Of a stretch of 64,000 nt of DNA, positions 35,901 to 44,766 are shown in pieces. The position numbers and the translations under genes were made by a program. This DNA is from Bin55 sp963664665 (GTDB taxonomy: Bacteria > Pseudomonadota > Gammaproteobacteria > Pseudomonadales > Azotimanducaceae). The stretch is taken from the NCBI GenBank assembly GCA_963664665.2, contig CAXXMH010000004.1, forward strand, positions 558,001 to 622,000, written 5' to 3'. The notes under the pieces are model-generated. The model worked only from the letters and a program-made list of their open reading frames with translations. It made no database searches and was not told where the DNA came from. Within the stretch, counting starts at the first letter, position 1. Each line of letters begins with the position of its first letter.

Positions 35901-36863
35901 ATGCCGACGTTCTTAATGTTGCCCCCCGTCGATGCGGAGATACGCACATGGGCGCAACGGCTACGCGTGGACTGCCCGGGGTTTGAGGTCAGGCTCGTCG
36001 AACATGAGGGCGAGTTACCTCAGGCTTTGAGTTCTGCTGACGCCGGTTACGGGTGGGTACCTCCTGATCTTTTGCATTACGCGAAAAACCTGGAGTGGCT
36101 GCAAAACCCGATGGCGGGTCCTCCTCCGAGTTACTACTATCAAGAGCTTGTCGAGCATCCGGTAGTGGTCACGAATCCGAGAGGGATTTACTCAGATCAT
36201 ATCGCGCACCATATCCTCATGTACATGCTTGCTTTGTCTCGAGGACTACCTTATTACTTAGACGCTCAGCGAAAGAGCCAGTGGGATAAGAGCGCACGAC
36301 GTCGTGGTTATCTCAATATCGCGAGTAGCACCGTCCTGATCAACGGCGTCGGTGGCATCGGCGCAGAAACGGGAAGGCTCTGCATGTCGATGGGAGCGAA
36401 GGTCATCGGACTTGATCCACGTCTCGAGCAGGCAGTTGAGTTCGAGGTCGTATCGCCAGACTCCCTCGATGACTTGTTGCCGATTGCGGATTTCGTTGTC
36501 ACAACGGTGCCGCACACCCAAGAAACGGAGTTCATGTGGCATCGACAACGCTTTGCAGCAATGAAGTCGACTGCCTACTTCATTAACATCGGTCGTGGCA
36601 TGACTGCGAGGTTGGACGACTTAGTAGATGCACTTCGGAAACAAGACATCGCCGGCGCGGGATTGGATGTATTCGAGATTGAGCCACTCCCTGAAGACCA
36701 TCCGTTGTGGAAGTGTGAAAACGTGATCATCACACCGCATGTGGCCGTGGCTGATGCAGCCAATATCTCCGAGCGTCGATATGCGTTGCTGTTGGACAAT
36801 GCGAAGCGGTTTCTCGCAAACGAGCCATTGCGAAATGTCGTCAATAAGGAACTTCGATACTAG
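35901..36863 (+). CDS. D-isomer-specific 2-hydroxyacid dehydrogenase
   Basis: 320 residues. The NAD-binding motif is INGVGGIGAETGRLCMSMGAKVIGLDPR near 145-175. The catalytic set is Arg in FVVTTVPHTQET...INIGRG, Glu in VFEIEPLPEDHPLW and His in IITPHVAV. The N-terminal substrate domain is shorter and more divergent than in typical D-lactate or glycerate dehydrogenases. It interconverts a D-2-hydroxyacid and its 2-oxoacid with NAD(P). It sits between the CoA-transferase and a CmcJ-like gene with gaps of about 9 and 1 bp, so it is clearly part of the operon. Confidence 0.93.
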   Translation: MPTFLMLPPVDAEIRTWAQRLRVDCPGFEVRLVEHEGELPQALSSADAGYGWVPPDLLHYAKNLEWLQNPMAGPPPSYYYQELVEHPVVVTNPRGIYSDHIAHHILMYMLALSRGLPYYLDAQRKSQWDKSARRRGYLNIASSTVLINGVGGIGAETGRLCMSMGAKVIGLDPRLEQAVEFEVVSPDSLDDLLPIADFVVTTVPHTQETEFMWHRQRFAAMKSTAYFINIGRGMTARLDDLVDALRKQDIAGAGLDVFEIEPLPEDHPLWKCENVIITPHVAVADAANISERRYALLLDNAKRFLANEPLRNVVNKELRY

Positions 36864-36864
36864 A

Positions 36865-37680
36865 ATGAACCTCATGGACACAGCAAATCAATCCGTTCCG
36901 ACGCAAGTTCGATATCTGGCAGATAGTTGGCGACAGACTGGCAAAACGCCGCGGATATATGACCGTGACTCACGCCGTGCGAACACTGAGAAGGTTAACG
37001 TGCTCGTGCGCAATGCACGTGATATCTCGAACACCATTTCTATCGATGCGAATGGGTTTGAGTTGTTTGAATACGCTTCACCTGTCACGGATTTCGAAAA
37101 CACTGACTCGATAACTGAGGTTTACCGACCCGCCATTGCTGAGTTCGTTCAAGAGGTGACCGGCGCAAGTAGTGTGTTCGTCACCAACCACTTGATTCGG
37201 ACTGAAGACAAGAGTGACTTCAATACGGCGTACGCACGTTTCGTGCACTGCGATTACAGCTTGAAGACGGCTCGTTCCGCATCCTTAAATCTTTTGAAGA
37301 ATCGAAAACTAGACTTGAATCAGTTCGAAGACGCCGAGTTCGCCTGGTTCAACACCTGGCAACCCTTCGACCATCCAGTCGAGCAAAACCCTTTAGCGGT
37401 ACTTGACGGCTCAACGATTCAGGATGGTGATATCGTGGACTATATATACGGTGGTACGGGAAAATCGAATACGAGCGCAATGCCGTTTTACCGCAAAGAG
37501 CATCAGTTCTATTACTACAAGAATATGTTACAGAGCGAAGTACTACTGATCAAGCAACTCGATACGAGAAGTGATCGGACTTGTGTGTCGCCGCACACGT
37601 CATTTTTTGACCCATCTTCACCCACGGACGCTTTACCGCGTCGGAGCATTGAAGTTCGCATGATGGCGGTGTTTTTATAG
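36865..37680 (+). CDS. CmcJ/NvfI-like oxidoreductase
   Basis: 271 residues from the ATG at 36865, directly after the dehydrogenase stop; MDTANQ three codons in is an alternative. Hallmarks of the CmcJ/NvfI family are present: VHCDYSLKTA (H-x-D near 135), EFAWFNTWQPFDHPVEQNPLAV, HQFYYYKNMLQSEVLLIKQLDTR and the C-terminal SPHTSFFDPS...PRRSIEVRMMAVF. The family is grouped with 2-oxoglutarate/iron oxygenases (cephamycin CmcJ, fungal NvfI), but most members are uncharacterised. It is the last gene of the five-gene plus-strand set, suggesting an oxygenation step or maturation of the same substrate. Confidence 0.8.
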   Translation: MNLMDTANQSVPTQVRYLADSWRQTGKTPRIYDRDSRRANTEKVNVLVRNARDISNTISIDANGFELFEYASPVTDFENTDSITEVYRPAIAEFVQEVTGASSVFVTNHLIRTEDKSDFNTAYARFVHCDYSLKTARSASLNLLKNRKLDLNQFEDAEFAWFNTWQPFDHPVEQNPLAVLDGSTIQDGDIVDYIYGGTGKSNTSAMPFYRKEHQFYYYKNMLQSEVLLIKQLDTRSDRTCVSPHTSFFDPSSPTDALPRRSIEVRMMAVFL

Positions 37681-38303
37681 ACTCGTACCTGCTTTCATGT
37701 ATTTGGCGTCAAAAAATGATCAAGTCCCCTCTTTGTCATCAATTTGACCAGCTTACGGAGCACGAGGACTTCCACGACTGGCTGGCGAAAGAGGACGAGT
37801 TGACGCTGGAGCATTGGCAACAGGCCGTTGTCGAACAGCAATCGCGGACGCCTCAACGCACGCTACCGACATATGTCAGCGAACGCGAGGAGCTGTTGGA
37901 CAAGGAGCGTTGCGGCAATAGCAAGGGCAAAACTTCAAGTAGGTCGTGTCATCAATTATTTACGAAGTCGTCATTCAATGCCATGCGGCGCGAGTTATTG
38001 CGCATGTCATCTCAATACCGTCAATAACCTGCGTTACATGATGAATAACATCTCGAACCATCAGTATCAACGTATTTCACGGAATATCTTGACGACACAC
38101 TGTAAATACTGTTAATCAGGGGCCTCGACGCAATCGAACGCATTCCGTTGAGTTTTTAGCAGGTATCACCTAACGTAGAGTGTAAAGCTATAAGGGATCA
38201 AACCTTCAAATTGCCGTAAGTACACATTTTTGTGAGCTAATGTCGTTCATCAGATAAATAGCGATTAAAAAAACTAAGTGGAAATTTAGGAGAAAAACAC
38301 AAG
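37681..38303. other. Unassigned 623-bp region before the DUF6361-PLD-helicase cassette
   Basis: Holds a 103-codon frame (37716-38027, MIKSPLCHQFDQL..., acidic in its first half) and an overlapping 95-codon frame (37828-38115, Cys/His/Asn-rich). Neither has a convincing ribosome site or recognisable domain, so I do not call a gene. The right part (38210-38300) is A+T-rich and ends in an AGGAGA site for the cassette, so it likely carries its promoter. No tRNA, integrase or attachment repeat is visible. Confidence 0.4.
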
Positions 38304-39512
38304 ATGATAGGTTGGATTCTGCTATCTCGGGAAGCTGTAGGTCGAGCAGAGGCGGCACTGTTCGATAAGGAGATAGGCGTGCTGGACGAAGTTGGCTTTC
38401 TCTCTCTGCATCAAAGACTCGCGGATCGCTTCTTCCCAGGCACGTCAGTGCTTCATACACGACTCCGATACATCTTATTTGTGCCTTGGCTTATGGAAAA
38501 AGTTGCTTCGAAAGGAGGACGAGATATTCTGGAACGATTTACCGATGCCGAAACCAATCTAGTTCATCAATTGAAACAAGGCAAGGATTCAGAAAGTGGG
38601 ATTATCGGTGGACGCGCATATCCTAGACCGGTGGCTCAGACACCGTCAGTGTCGTATTGGACGGCTCTCGGGACCTGGGGAGTTCTTAGACGTAAAGAAG
38701 ACGGCTCGTATCCGAGAAGGACCGAAATTCTTCGCCGTCTTGCAAAGCAACAAAGTCCGCAGGGTGTGTGGACTCATGACAACGATGAATTGTCAACCCA
38801 GGACGAAGCGTCATCGCCGTTTGTCGCGCTTCCCAAACCTCCTGACGGTTTTGGAATCAGAAACGAGTCTCTGGATTTCAATTTAAAGCGAAGCGAGCGG
38901 ACGTTTATTCGCAATCACCTAATCGGTCTAAAAAGACCAAATTCAGATTCGCTTAGTTTGCTTGCTCGCCTCGTGAAAGAAGGTGTTGGTCATGAGGCGG
39001 ACTTCGCTTGGGCGCCCGAGATCGCGAAAGTCGCGGACTCCGAGGATCGGATCGCGCTCAAGGCCGCTGAGCATGTCGCTGCGCTCGCCTGTATCGGTCG
39101 CGCTGTGTACTCAGCGCTTGTAGAAATCAGTTGTGAGAAAGATCATCTCCCGACGAGCAGCATTCATAGAGATCGGTTGCAAGTTGTGATACATCACTAT
39201 GGGCGATTGGCGAGGAGATTTGACATGAAGCGACTAAATAATCTATTACCTAAACTGTCGAATGATCTCTTAGATATTCTTCGTTCAACTAACGACTGGT
39301 TAAAAAATGGGAATACGAGCCCTAAATCATTGTTGAGTGTTTATGCATCGGCTGAGGGAAATCGCAAGGGACCGCGAGCAAGACTAACTGATACAGTCGC
39401 CGCGCGTCAACGGCGCGCTGAATGGGAACCTGACGAACACCCGCTCGCGCGACCACTTCATTACCGCTGGTCTAACGTTCGCAGACTACTTGACGACCTC
39501 CAGCAATCGTGA
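38304..39512 (+). CDS. DUF6361-like protein, first gene of a candidate defence cassette
   Basis: 402 residues. The N-terminal part fits what I remember of DUF6361 proteins: GWILLSREAVGRAEAAL, DEVGFLSLHQRLADRFFPGTSVLHTRLRYILFVPWLMEKV. The middle (ARPVAQTPSVSYWTALGTWGVLR) is also typical, and the C-terminus is largely helical with a basic end. No catalytic motif is apparent. A clear AGGAGA ribosome site lies 8-9 bp before the ATG. The stop overlaps the next gene as GTGA, so the protein is coupled to the PLD protein. Function is unknown, and an adaptor or sensor role within the three-gene unit is conjecture. Confidence 0.78.
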   Translation: MIGWILLSREAVGRAEAALFDKEIGVLDEVGFLSLHQRLADRFFPGTSVLHTRLRYILFVPWLMEKVASKGGRDILERFTDAETNLVHQLKQGKDSESGIIGGRAYPRPVAQTPSVSYWTALGTWGVLRRKEDGSYPRRTEILRRLAKQQSPQGVWTHDNDELSTQDEASSPFVALPKPPDGFGIRNESLDFNLKRSERTFIRNHLIGLKRPNSDSLSLLARLVKEGVGHEADFAWAPEIAKVADSEDRIALKAAEHVAALACIGRAVYSALVEISCEKDHLPTSSIHRDRLQVVIHHYGRLARRFDMKRLNNLLPKLSNDLLDILRSTNDWLKNGNTSPKSLLSVYASAEGNRKGPRARLTDTVAARQRRAEWEPDEHPLARPLHYRWSNVRRLLDDLQQS

Positions 39513-41341
39513 CACATCTGCCAACTTTGCCTCTCCTTGAGGCATTACGACCACCTCCTGGATGGCGCGTAGACCGCGCCATTCTCAGTACGTATTCAGC
39601 AGAACCTACGGTTATCTTCGCCTTACTGCTCGCACTAGCGGCTCGAGACGACGACGAAGGAAGCGGAACGCGAGTGGACGTTGCTCGGGCACTTACCGAT
39701 CTTCGAGGCCGAGTTAAGTTCATCGTGCAGCGAGGTCGATTCGCGGCGCCTAGAAAGTCACAGCATGTTTTCGCACTTCTCGATCGGTTCGTGCGTGAAG
39801 TACCGTGGGATGAAGGGCGTATAGTTGGGGAAGCTGGTAAATCTTGGCACGCAAAGCTGGCTCTTGTACGGCTTGACGAAGTCGACGCAAAGAGCAATCC
39901 TCAATGGCGATTCTGGGTTGGCAGTCGCAACTTTACACGCGACACGTCTTGGGACATTGGAATGTCATTAGATTCCGTTTCCCATGGAAAATCCGGCGGT
40001 CGCGTGTTATCGGGAATAGAGCAGGTCGCAACTCGATTAGCGGATTATGCGGGTGCCTACAAATCGTGGCAACCCTTGATTAAGGAGCTTTCGAATACTC
40101 GATGGAATGTTCCGCGAGGGCTTGATATTCGGCAAGTTTCGCTGCTACTTCCTGAAGACAAAGCCCGTGGTTTTCCAACCCCACCGTCTAACGTCAAGCA
40201 AATGCTAGCTGTTGCGCCATACGTTGACGCGCAAACAATTCGTGAGCTTAAGAATTGGGTAGACCAGCCCCCTACGCTCCTTTCTACGATCCAGGAGCTT
40301 AAGAAAAACAACGACTCGAATGAAAAGAACCTCGAGGGCGTCGAGCTGCTTACGTTACCTGAAACAACGGAGACGAACGAGTCATCACCAGACGAGGATG
40401 ATTCTCAAATTGACGCGATCCTTGACAATGGCACTCGAGGTCTTCACGCGAAGTTTCTATGGGCTAGGCATCGTGGTGGCGCGCGTCTTTGGTTAGGCAG
40501 TCCGAACTTAACGGAGCGCGCATGGCGTCGCAACGCTGAGGTATTTGCGGAGATTGAAGTTCAGCTCCGAGGCGGTGCGTCGGCCGCGAAGTCTCTTCGT
40601 GAGGGTATCGAAGCATTTCAAGGCATGGCTCGACCGATCGACATAGATGAACTTGGCGCTCTAGATCCCGAGGACGATCTTCAAAAAACGTTGGATCTGG
40701 CCCGTAACGAGGTCGCCGCCCGACTGAGTGCAAGACAACGCAAGACAGACGGAGTAAACATTGTTGAAGCTAGTGGGAAAGGGCCTCACCCCGAAGATTC
40801 TCGGATTTCACTTCATGTGGGACGTCTCTGCGGAAGGCTGACAGAATGGCCCCGTGGATGCAAATCTATCGCTCTTGGAAGTGCGGATACGGGCGTTGAT
40901 TCAGACTTTCTTTCAGTGAGCGTTCGCTTGGAAGATCAATCTCTTTCCTGGACGCAGCTCGCACCATTTAACCCCCCATTACTTTCGACTCGAGATGACG
41001 CTGTACTTCATGACTACGTCGGAGTTCGCGGTATTCTCTCTTGGATTCATGATATTCTCGACGATCGGGTTGATACGGACGGCGGCGGTCGTTGGGATGA
41101 CGAACCGAGACCGAAAGGGAAAGGTCAGTCTCTAGCCAATTCATCCGCGCTCGACAAACCAACGATTGAACAAGCGCTTCGCGCTTGGATCCGCGATCCA
41201 AAGCGTCTTGACGCCGTAGATCGCGTTCTCCGTATGGCGACAACAAATAGAAATGAACCTGACGTCGATCCCATTGCACTTCAGCACCTGCAGGCACTTT
41301 CGCGGAGCTGGGACGTGCTACGCGCCGAATTGAAGAGGTAG
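39509..41341 (+). CDS. Phospholipase D-like protein with two HxK motifs, second gene of the cassette
   Basis: 610 residues. The first PLD half-site is H114-A-K116 (WHAKLAL) followed by GSRNFTRD near 138-145. The second is H313-A-K315 (LHAKFLW) followed by GSPNLTERAWRRNAEVFAEIE near 330-350. This is the H-x-K...G-S-x-N form seen in nuclease-type PLD proteins, with the Asp of HKD not in the usual place. An acidic linker (about 285-305) separates the halves, and the last 250 residues are unassigned. GTG start overlapping the DUF6361 stop. PLD nucleases pair with helicases in several restriction-like systems, which suggests nucleic-acid cleavage. Enzymatic activity is inferred. Confidence 0.85.
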   Translation: MTHLPTLPLLEALRPPPGWRVDRAILSTYSAEPTVIFALLLALAARDDDEGSGTRVDVARALTDLRGRVKFIVQRGRFAAPRKSQHVFALLDRFVREVPWDEGRIVGEAGKSWHAKLALVRLDEVDAKSNPQWRFWVGSRNFTRDTSWDIGMSLDSVSHGKSGGRVLSGIEQVATRLADYAGAYKSWQPLIKELSNTRWNVPRGLDIRQVSLLLPEDKARGFPTPPSNVKQMLAVAPYVDAQTIRELKNWVDQPPTLLSTIQELKKNNDSNEKNLEGVELLTLPETTETNESSPDEDDSQIDAILDNGTRGLHAKFLWARHRGGARLWLGSPNLTERAWRRNAEVFAEIEVQLRGGASAAKSLREGIEAFQGMARPIDIDELGALDPEDDLQKTLDLARNEVAARLSARQRKTDGVNIVEASGKGPHPEDSRISLHVGRLCGRLTEWPRGCKSIALGSADTGVDSDFLSVSVRLEDQSLSWTQLAPFNPPLLSTRDDAVLHDYVGVRGILSWIHDILDDRVDTDGGGRWDDEPRPKGKGQSLANSSALDKPTIEQALRAWIRDPKRLDAVDRVLRMATTNRNEPDVDPIALQHLQALSRSWDVLRAELKR

Positions 41342-41348
41342 AGTCAAA

Positions 41349-44300
41349 TTGGCAATCGAGCCAAAACCGTTCCAGCAAGCGACCATTTATGCGGCAATTC
41401 GCGCGTTCAAGAAGAAAAACAAAGCTCGTAGGTTCCTCGTTGCGGACGAGGTAGGACTCGGAAAGACTATCGTTGCGAGAGGGATCATTGAGAGCCTTGC
41501 AATAGAGCGGGACAGGCCACTTCGAGTTTTTTATATATGCTCAAACTTGTCAATCGCTAAACAGAACCTTTCGAAGCTTGTTTCGTTCCTACCGGGAGAG
41601 GAGCGGAACGGTGCAATCGCGACTGTCGACCGTCCGAGTTTGATGCCCACTCACGAACCGCCTGATCACAACTTAGTGCAAGTGTTCTCGCTTACGCCTG
41701 ATACGGCGTTGCCTACCCGGCGGCGTGGGCGACGTGAGGGAAGAGCTGAGGAACGAGCACTCGGCTTGGCGTTGCTTAACGAGTTCATTCCTTCGAGCTC
41801 CGTGCCGGGACTCTTTAGAGCACTTCGAATGAATGTCAAACCTAAAAGATTTAGGTTCTTAGTCAAGCACTACAAAACAAGAATCTCAGACGGGGAAATC
41901 TGTGGCCGAGGCTTTCTTAGTACGTTTCGACGTGCGATACGCATTGAGTTAGGTTTAAGACCGGGTCAACACCTACCCAATCGAATTCGTGCACTAGTAC
42001 GAAGCAATGCTCGGGATTTGGTGGCGACGGTACGTAGTGCGTTAGCCGTCGCCGCACTCGATGGAGTCAGACCGGATTTAGTGATCTTCGACGAATTTCA
42101 GCGATTTCGTGATCTTCTCAAGGAATCAACAGATGCGGAAGAGGGGATAAATACATCGGAAAGTATTGATGGCACAGAATCTCGTGTACTTCACGCGATT
42201 CGAGGAGACGCCATTGAACATAAGCCTGCGCTACTCCTTTTGTCGGCGACACCGTATTCGCCCTACACACGGAAGCGCGTCGGAGACACGTATGCAGATG
42301 CTGCCGCGGACTTCTTCAATCTTGTTGGATTTCTTTTCGGCGGCGGGAAAGCGGGTCGAAAGGCTCAGGAGCGGGCGAAGGCACTGTTCGCGACGCTCGG
42401 AGAGGAATTCCGTAAGGATGAGCCACTTTCAGATCAAGCACAGTCTGCGCGAGCAGATCTTTCCAACCTTCTCACCCAGGTAGTGTCTCGGACAGAACGA
42501 CCGCGAGGCGTCGGCAACAGCACATCGAATCACGAGAGTGCTGACATTCGTGAATCAGCGCTTTTGAAGGAGGATATTGCCAGTTTTCGGCATCTTCACG
42601 AATGCCTACAACCAAACGATCAACGATGGATCGTGCCTCTGTGGCAATCGGTGCCACTGCCAATGCAGTCACTAGGAGGCAACTATAAAGCGTGGAGGAA
42701 TGCTAGTACTGAGGTTCCGTCGTCAAAGATCGCGTTCACGTCGAAATTAAGGCGATCATTGAAATACAACAAACCATGGCCAAATCCAAGGCTTCGAGCG
42801 TTTCTAGACACGCTTCCGTTACAGAAACTTGCTTTACCATGGGTTGCACCGTCCCTTCGTTGGTGGCCCCTCCGCGGTGGCTGGAAGCAAAACGAACACG
42901 ACCAGACAGTGGATGGAAAGCTATTGGTCTTTAGTCGATTCCGTGCGGTACCGAGTGCCGTTTCTGGGTTGGTGAGCTTTGCGCTGGAAGCGCACTTACT
43001 CCGAAGGAAGATTGCGCAACGAAATCGCACGTATGAAGATGTCATGAGAGAATCTCATTTCGCACCAGGACGTGACCGGATGGCACTATTTGAACTCTTC
43101 CATCCATCGCCGATTTTCGCACAACTCGACCCACTCATCGATCGCAAAGAGGCGACGTATTTAGCAGCAAAGGCGTCTGTCGAGAAGCAACTTCGTTCTC
43201 TCCTTGCTAAATACGGAATACGAGTGGCAAACCGAAAACACTCCAATATTCACCACCCATGGGAGCTGCTTACGCTCCTTGAAAAACGTGTCGGTTGCTG
43301 GAAGGCAAGCAAACAGGCATGGAAACAAGCGGAAGAGTTGCGACACGATTCAAGCAAGGATTCGAAAGACGGAGCATTGCAGATCATGATCGAACAATGG
43401 GACAAGGTGCAGGAGCGGGGTTCTTTACGTCAAATCGATTACAAACGGGAATTCTTACCTCTCGTTGACCTCGCACTTGAAGCGCCGGGAGCAGTACTCG
43501 GGCGGGCTCTCGCACGTCATTGGCCACATGCATTTGATTCGAAGAATTTCGCAAACGTAGTCGGATTGTGTTGGTGGGGATTACGACTTTACTTTGACTC
43601 GCCATGGTTCGTAGCTTCGTTCGCTACCAAAAATCGAACGCAACACCCTAAAGCGGTACGTGGCATGGTTGTTGACGGAAACCTCGAGTCTGTTTTGGAT
43701 GAGCACTTCTGGCACCTTGCGATGTGCGGAGGTAGTGACTGGAATCGGTTCCTTGTGGAGCTAGAGGGATCCTTTAGGCTTAGAACGAGTTCCGTTGTTC
43801 TACACGAAAGCGGACCCGAATCAGATTCCATGCGACTCCGTTGTCATGCCGCTGTTCCACTCAGTGAAGCTCGCAGGAATACACAAGCGAGTAACGCATC
43901 CGATGCTGACAGTTCAATCGATAGAACCGATTCACCATGGCGTCCTGAAGAGGTCCGTCGTGCATTCAACGCGCCGTTTTGGCCTCATGTGCTAACAACC
44001 ACATCCATTGGGCAAGAAGGGCTCGATTTCCATCCGTGGTGCAATTCCCTTGCCCACTGGGATCTCTGCGCTGGTCCTGTAGCGTTGCAGCAACGGGAAG
44101 GTAGAGTCAGCCGGTTTGCAGGTTTAGGTGTTCGCAGAGCAATCGTAAGAAAACTCGCCGTGGATACACATTTGATCGATCAAGAACGCGGAAGCCCGTG
44201 GAAACAGCTTGCTTCTACCGCCGAAGACCAACTAGCTGACGAATCAGGTCTCGCTCCTTGGTGGATCTTGTCTGGTGCAGAACACAAGACCTTCATCTTC

Positions 44301-44498
44301 GAAGCACCCGGAAGTGAACAACGTCAACGTCTAGCACATTTGCATCGAGAACTTGCGCTCTATCGGCTCGTACTCGGAATGCCCGATCAAGCAGACCTGC
44401 TCGAACTTTTGGCGTCCCGAGAGAGATGGAGTCGAGAGACGATTGAGAGAGCATGTTTAGATCTCTCAGCCTTCCGATACAAGGACGAGAATTCCTAG
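41349..44498 (+). CDS. SF2/SNF2-like helicase, third gene of the cassette
   Basis: 1049 residues. Motif I is ADEVGLGKT (32-40), motif II is DEFQ (248-251, in place of DEAH/DEXH), motif III is SATP (299-302), and motifs V-VI are TTSIGQEGLDFHPW and QQREGRVSRF (914-923). Between the two RecA-like lobes lies a long, mostly helical insert (about 330-830) with Trp-rich segments, far larger than in minimal SNF2 enzymes. The best start is TTG at 41349, 7 bp after the PLD stop. It would translocate on or remodel DNA to license the PLD nuclease. No nuclease, methylase or DUF1998 domain is visible. Confidence 0.88.
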   Translation: MAIEPKPFQQATIYAAIRAFKKKNKARRFLVADEVGLGKTIVARGIIESLAIERDRPLRVFYICSNLSIAKQNLSKLVSFLPGEERNGAIATVDRPSLMPTHEPPDHNLVQVFSLTPDTALPTRRRGRREGRAEERALGLALLNEFIPSSSVPGLFRALRMNVKPKRFRFLVKHYKTRISDGEICGRGFLSTFRRAIRIELGLRPGQHLPNRIRALVRSNARDLVATVRSALAVAALDGVRPDLVIFDEFQRFRDLLKESTDAEEGINTSESIDGTESRVLHAIRGDAIEHKPALLLLSATPYSPYTRKRVGDTYADAAADFFNLVGFLFGGGKAGRKAQERAKALFATLGEEFRKDEPLSDQAQSARADLSNLLTQVVSRTERPRGVGNSTSNHESADIRESALLKEDIASFRHLHECLQPNDQRWIVPLWQSVPLPMQSLGGNYKAWRNASTEVPSSKIAFTSKLRRSLKYNKPWPNPRLRAFLDTLPLQKLALPWVAPSLRWWPLRGGWKQNEHDQTVDGKLLVFSRFRAVPSAVSGLVSFALEAHLLRRKIAQRNRTYEDVMRESHFAPGRDRMALFELFHPSPIFAQLDPLIDRKEATYLAAKASVEKQLRSLLAKYGIRVANRKHSNIHHPWELLTLLEKRVGCWKASKQAWKQAEELRHDSSKDSKDGALQIMIEQWDKVQERGSLRQIDYKREFLPLVDLALEAPGAVLGRALARHWPHAFDSKNFANVVGLCWWGLRLYFDSPWFVASFATKNRTQHPKAVRGMVVDGNLESVLDEHFWHLAMCGGSDWNRFLVELEGSFRLRTSSVVLHESGPESDSMRLRCHAAVPLSEARRNTQASNASDADSSIDRTDSPWRPEEVRRAFNAPFWPHVLTTTSIGQEGLDFHPWCNSLAHWDLCAGPVALQQREGRVSRFAGLGVRRAIVRKLAVDTHLIDQERGSPWKQLASTAEDQLADESGLAPWWILSGAEHKTFIFEAPGSEQRQRLAHLHRELALYRLVLGMPDQADLLELLASRERWSRETIERACLDLSAFRYKDENS

Positions 44499-44766
44499 CG
44501 AACTCGTATAGCTTCACGCGTGAGTTTCTGCAATGTCCTGCAAGCTTCTTACTTCACTGATCGACAGATGCGAACGAGAATCGAGACTACGCGCCTTCGA
44601 GAGGAGGGTGTTCGCGAACGTCTGAGTGACATCACTCCTAATCACGCCGAAGAGAGTTCGTGCTTAAGCGTTCATCCACTAAGCAAGAATGCGCCCGCTT
44701 GTTAAATTCACCGTAGGCAGCGATTGTCAAACTTCCCGCAATTCGAATACAAGGTTGAAATAAGCG

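Noticed and set aside
38304..44498. Assignment of the three-gene cassette to DISARM
   Set aside because: There is a helicase and a PLD protein, but no DrmB/DUF1998 protein and no DNA methyltransferase. The first gene is DUF6361-like.
44520..44705. 61-codon frame after the helicase gene as a fourth cassette member
   Set aside because: GTG start without a ribosome site, no hydrophobic or domain pattern, and not coupled to the helicase stop.
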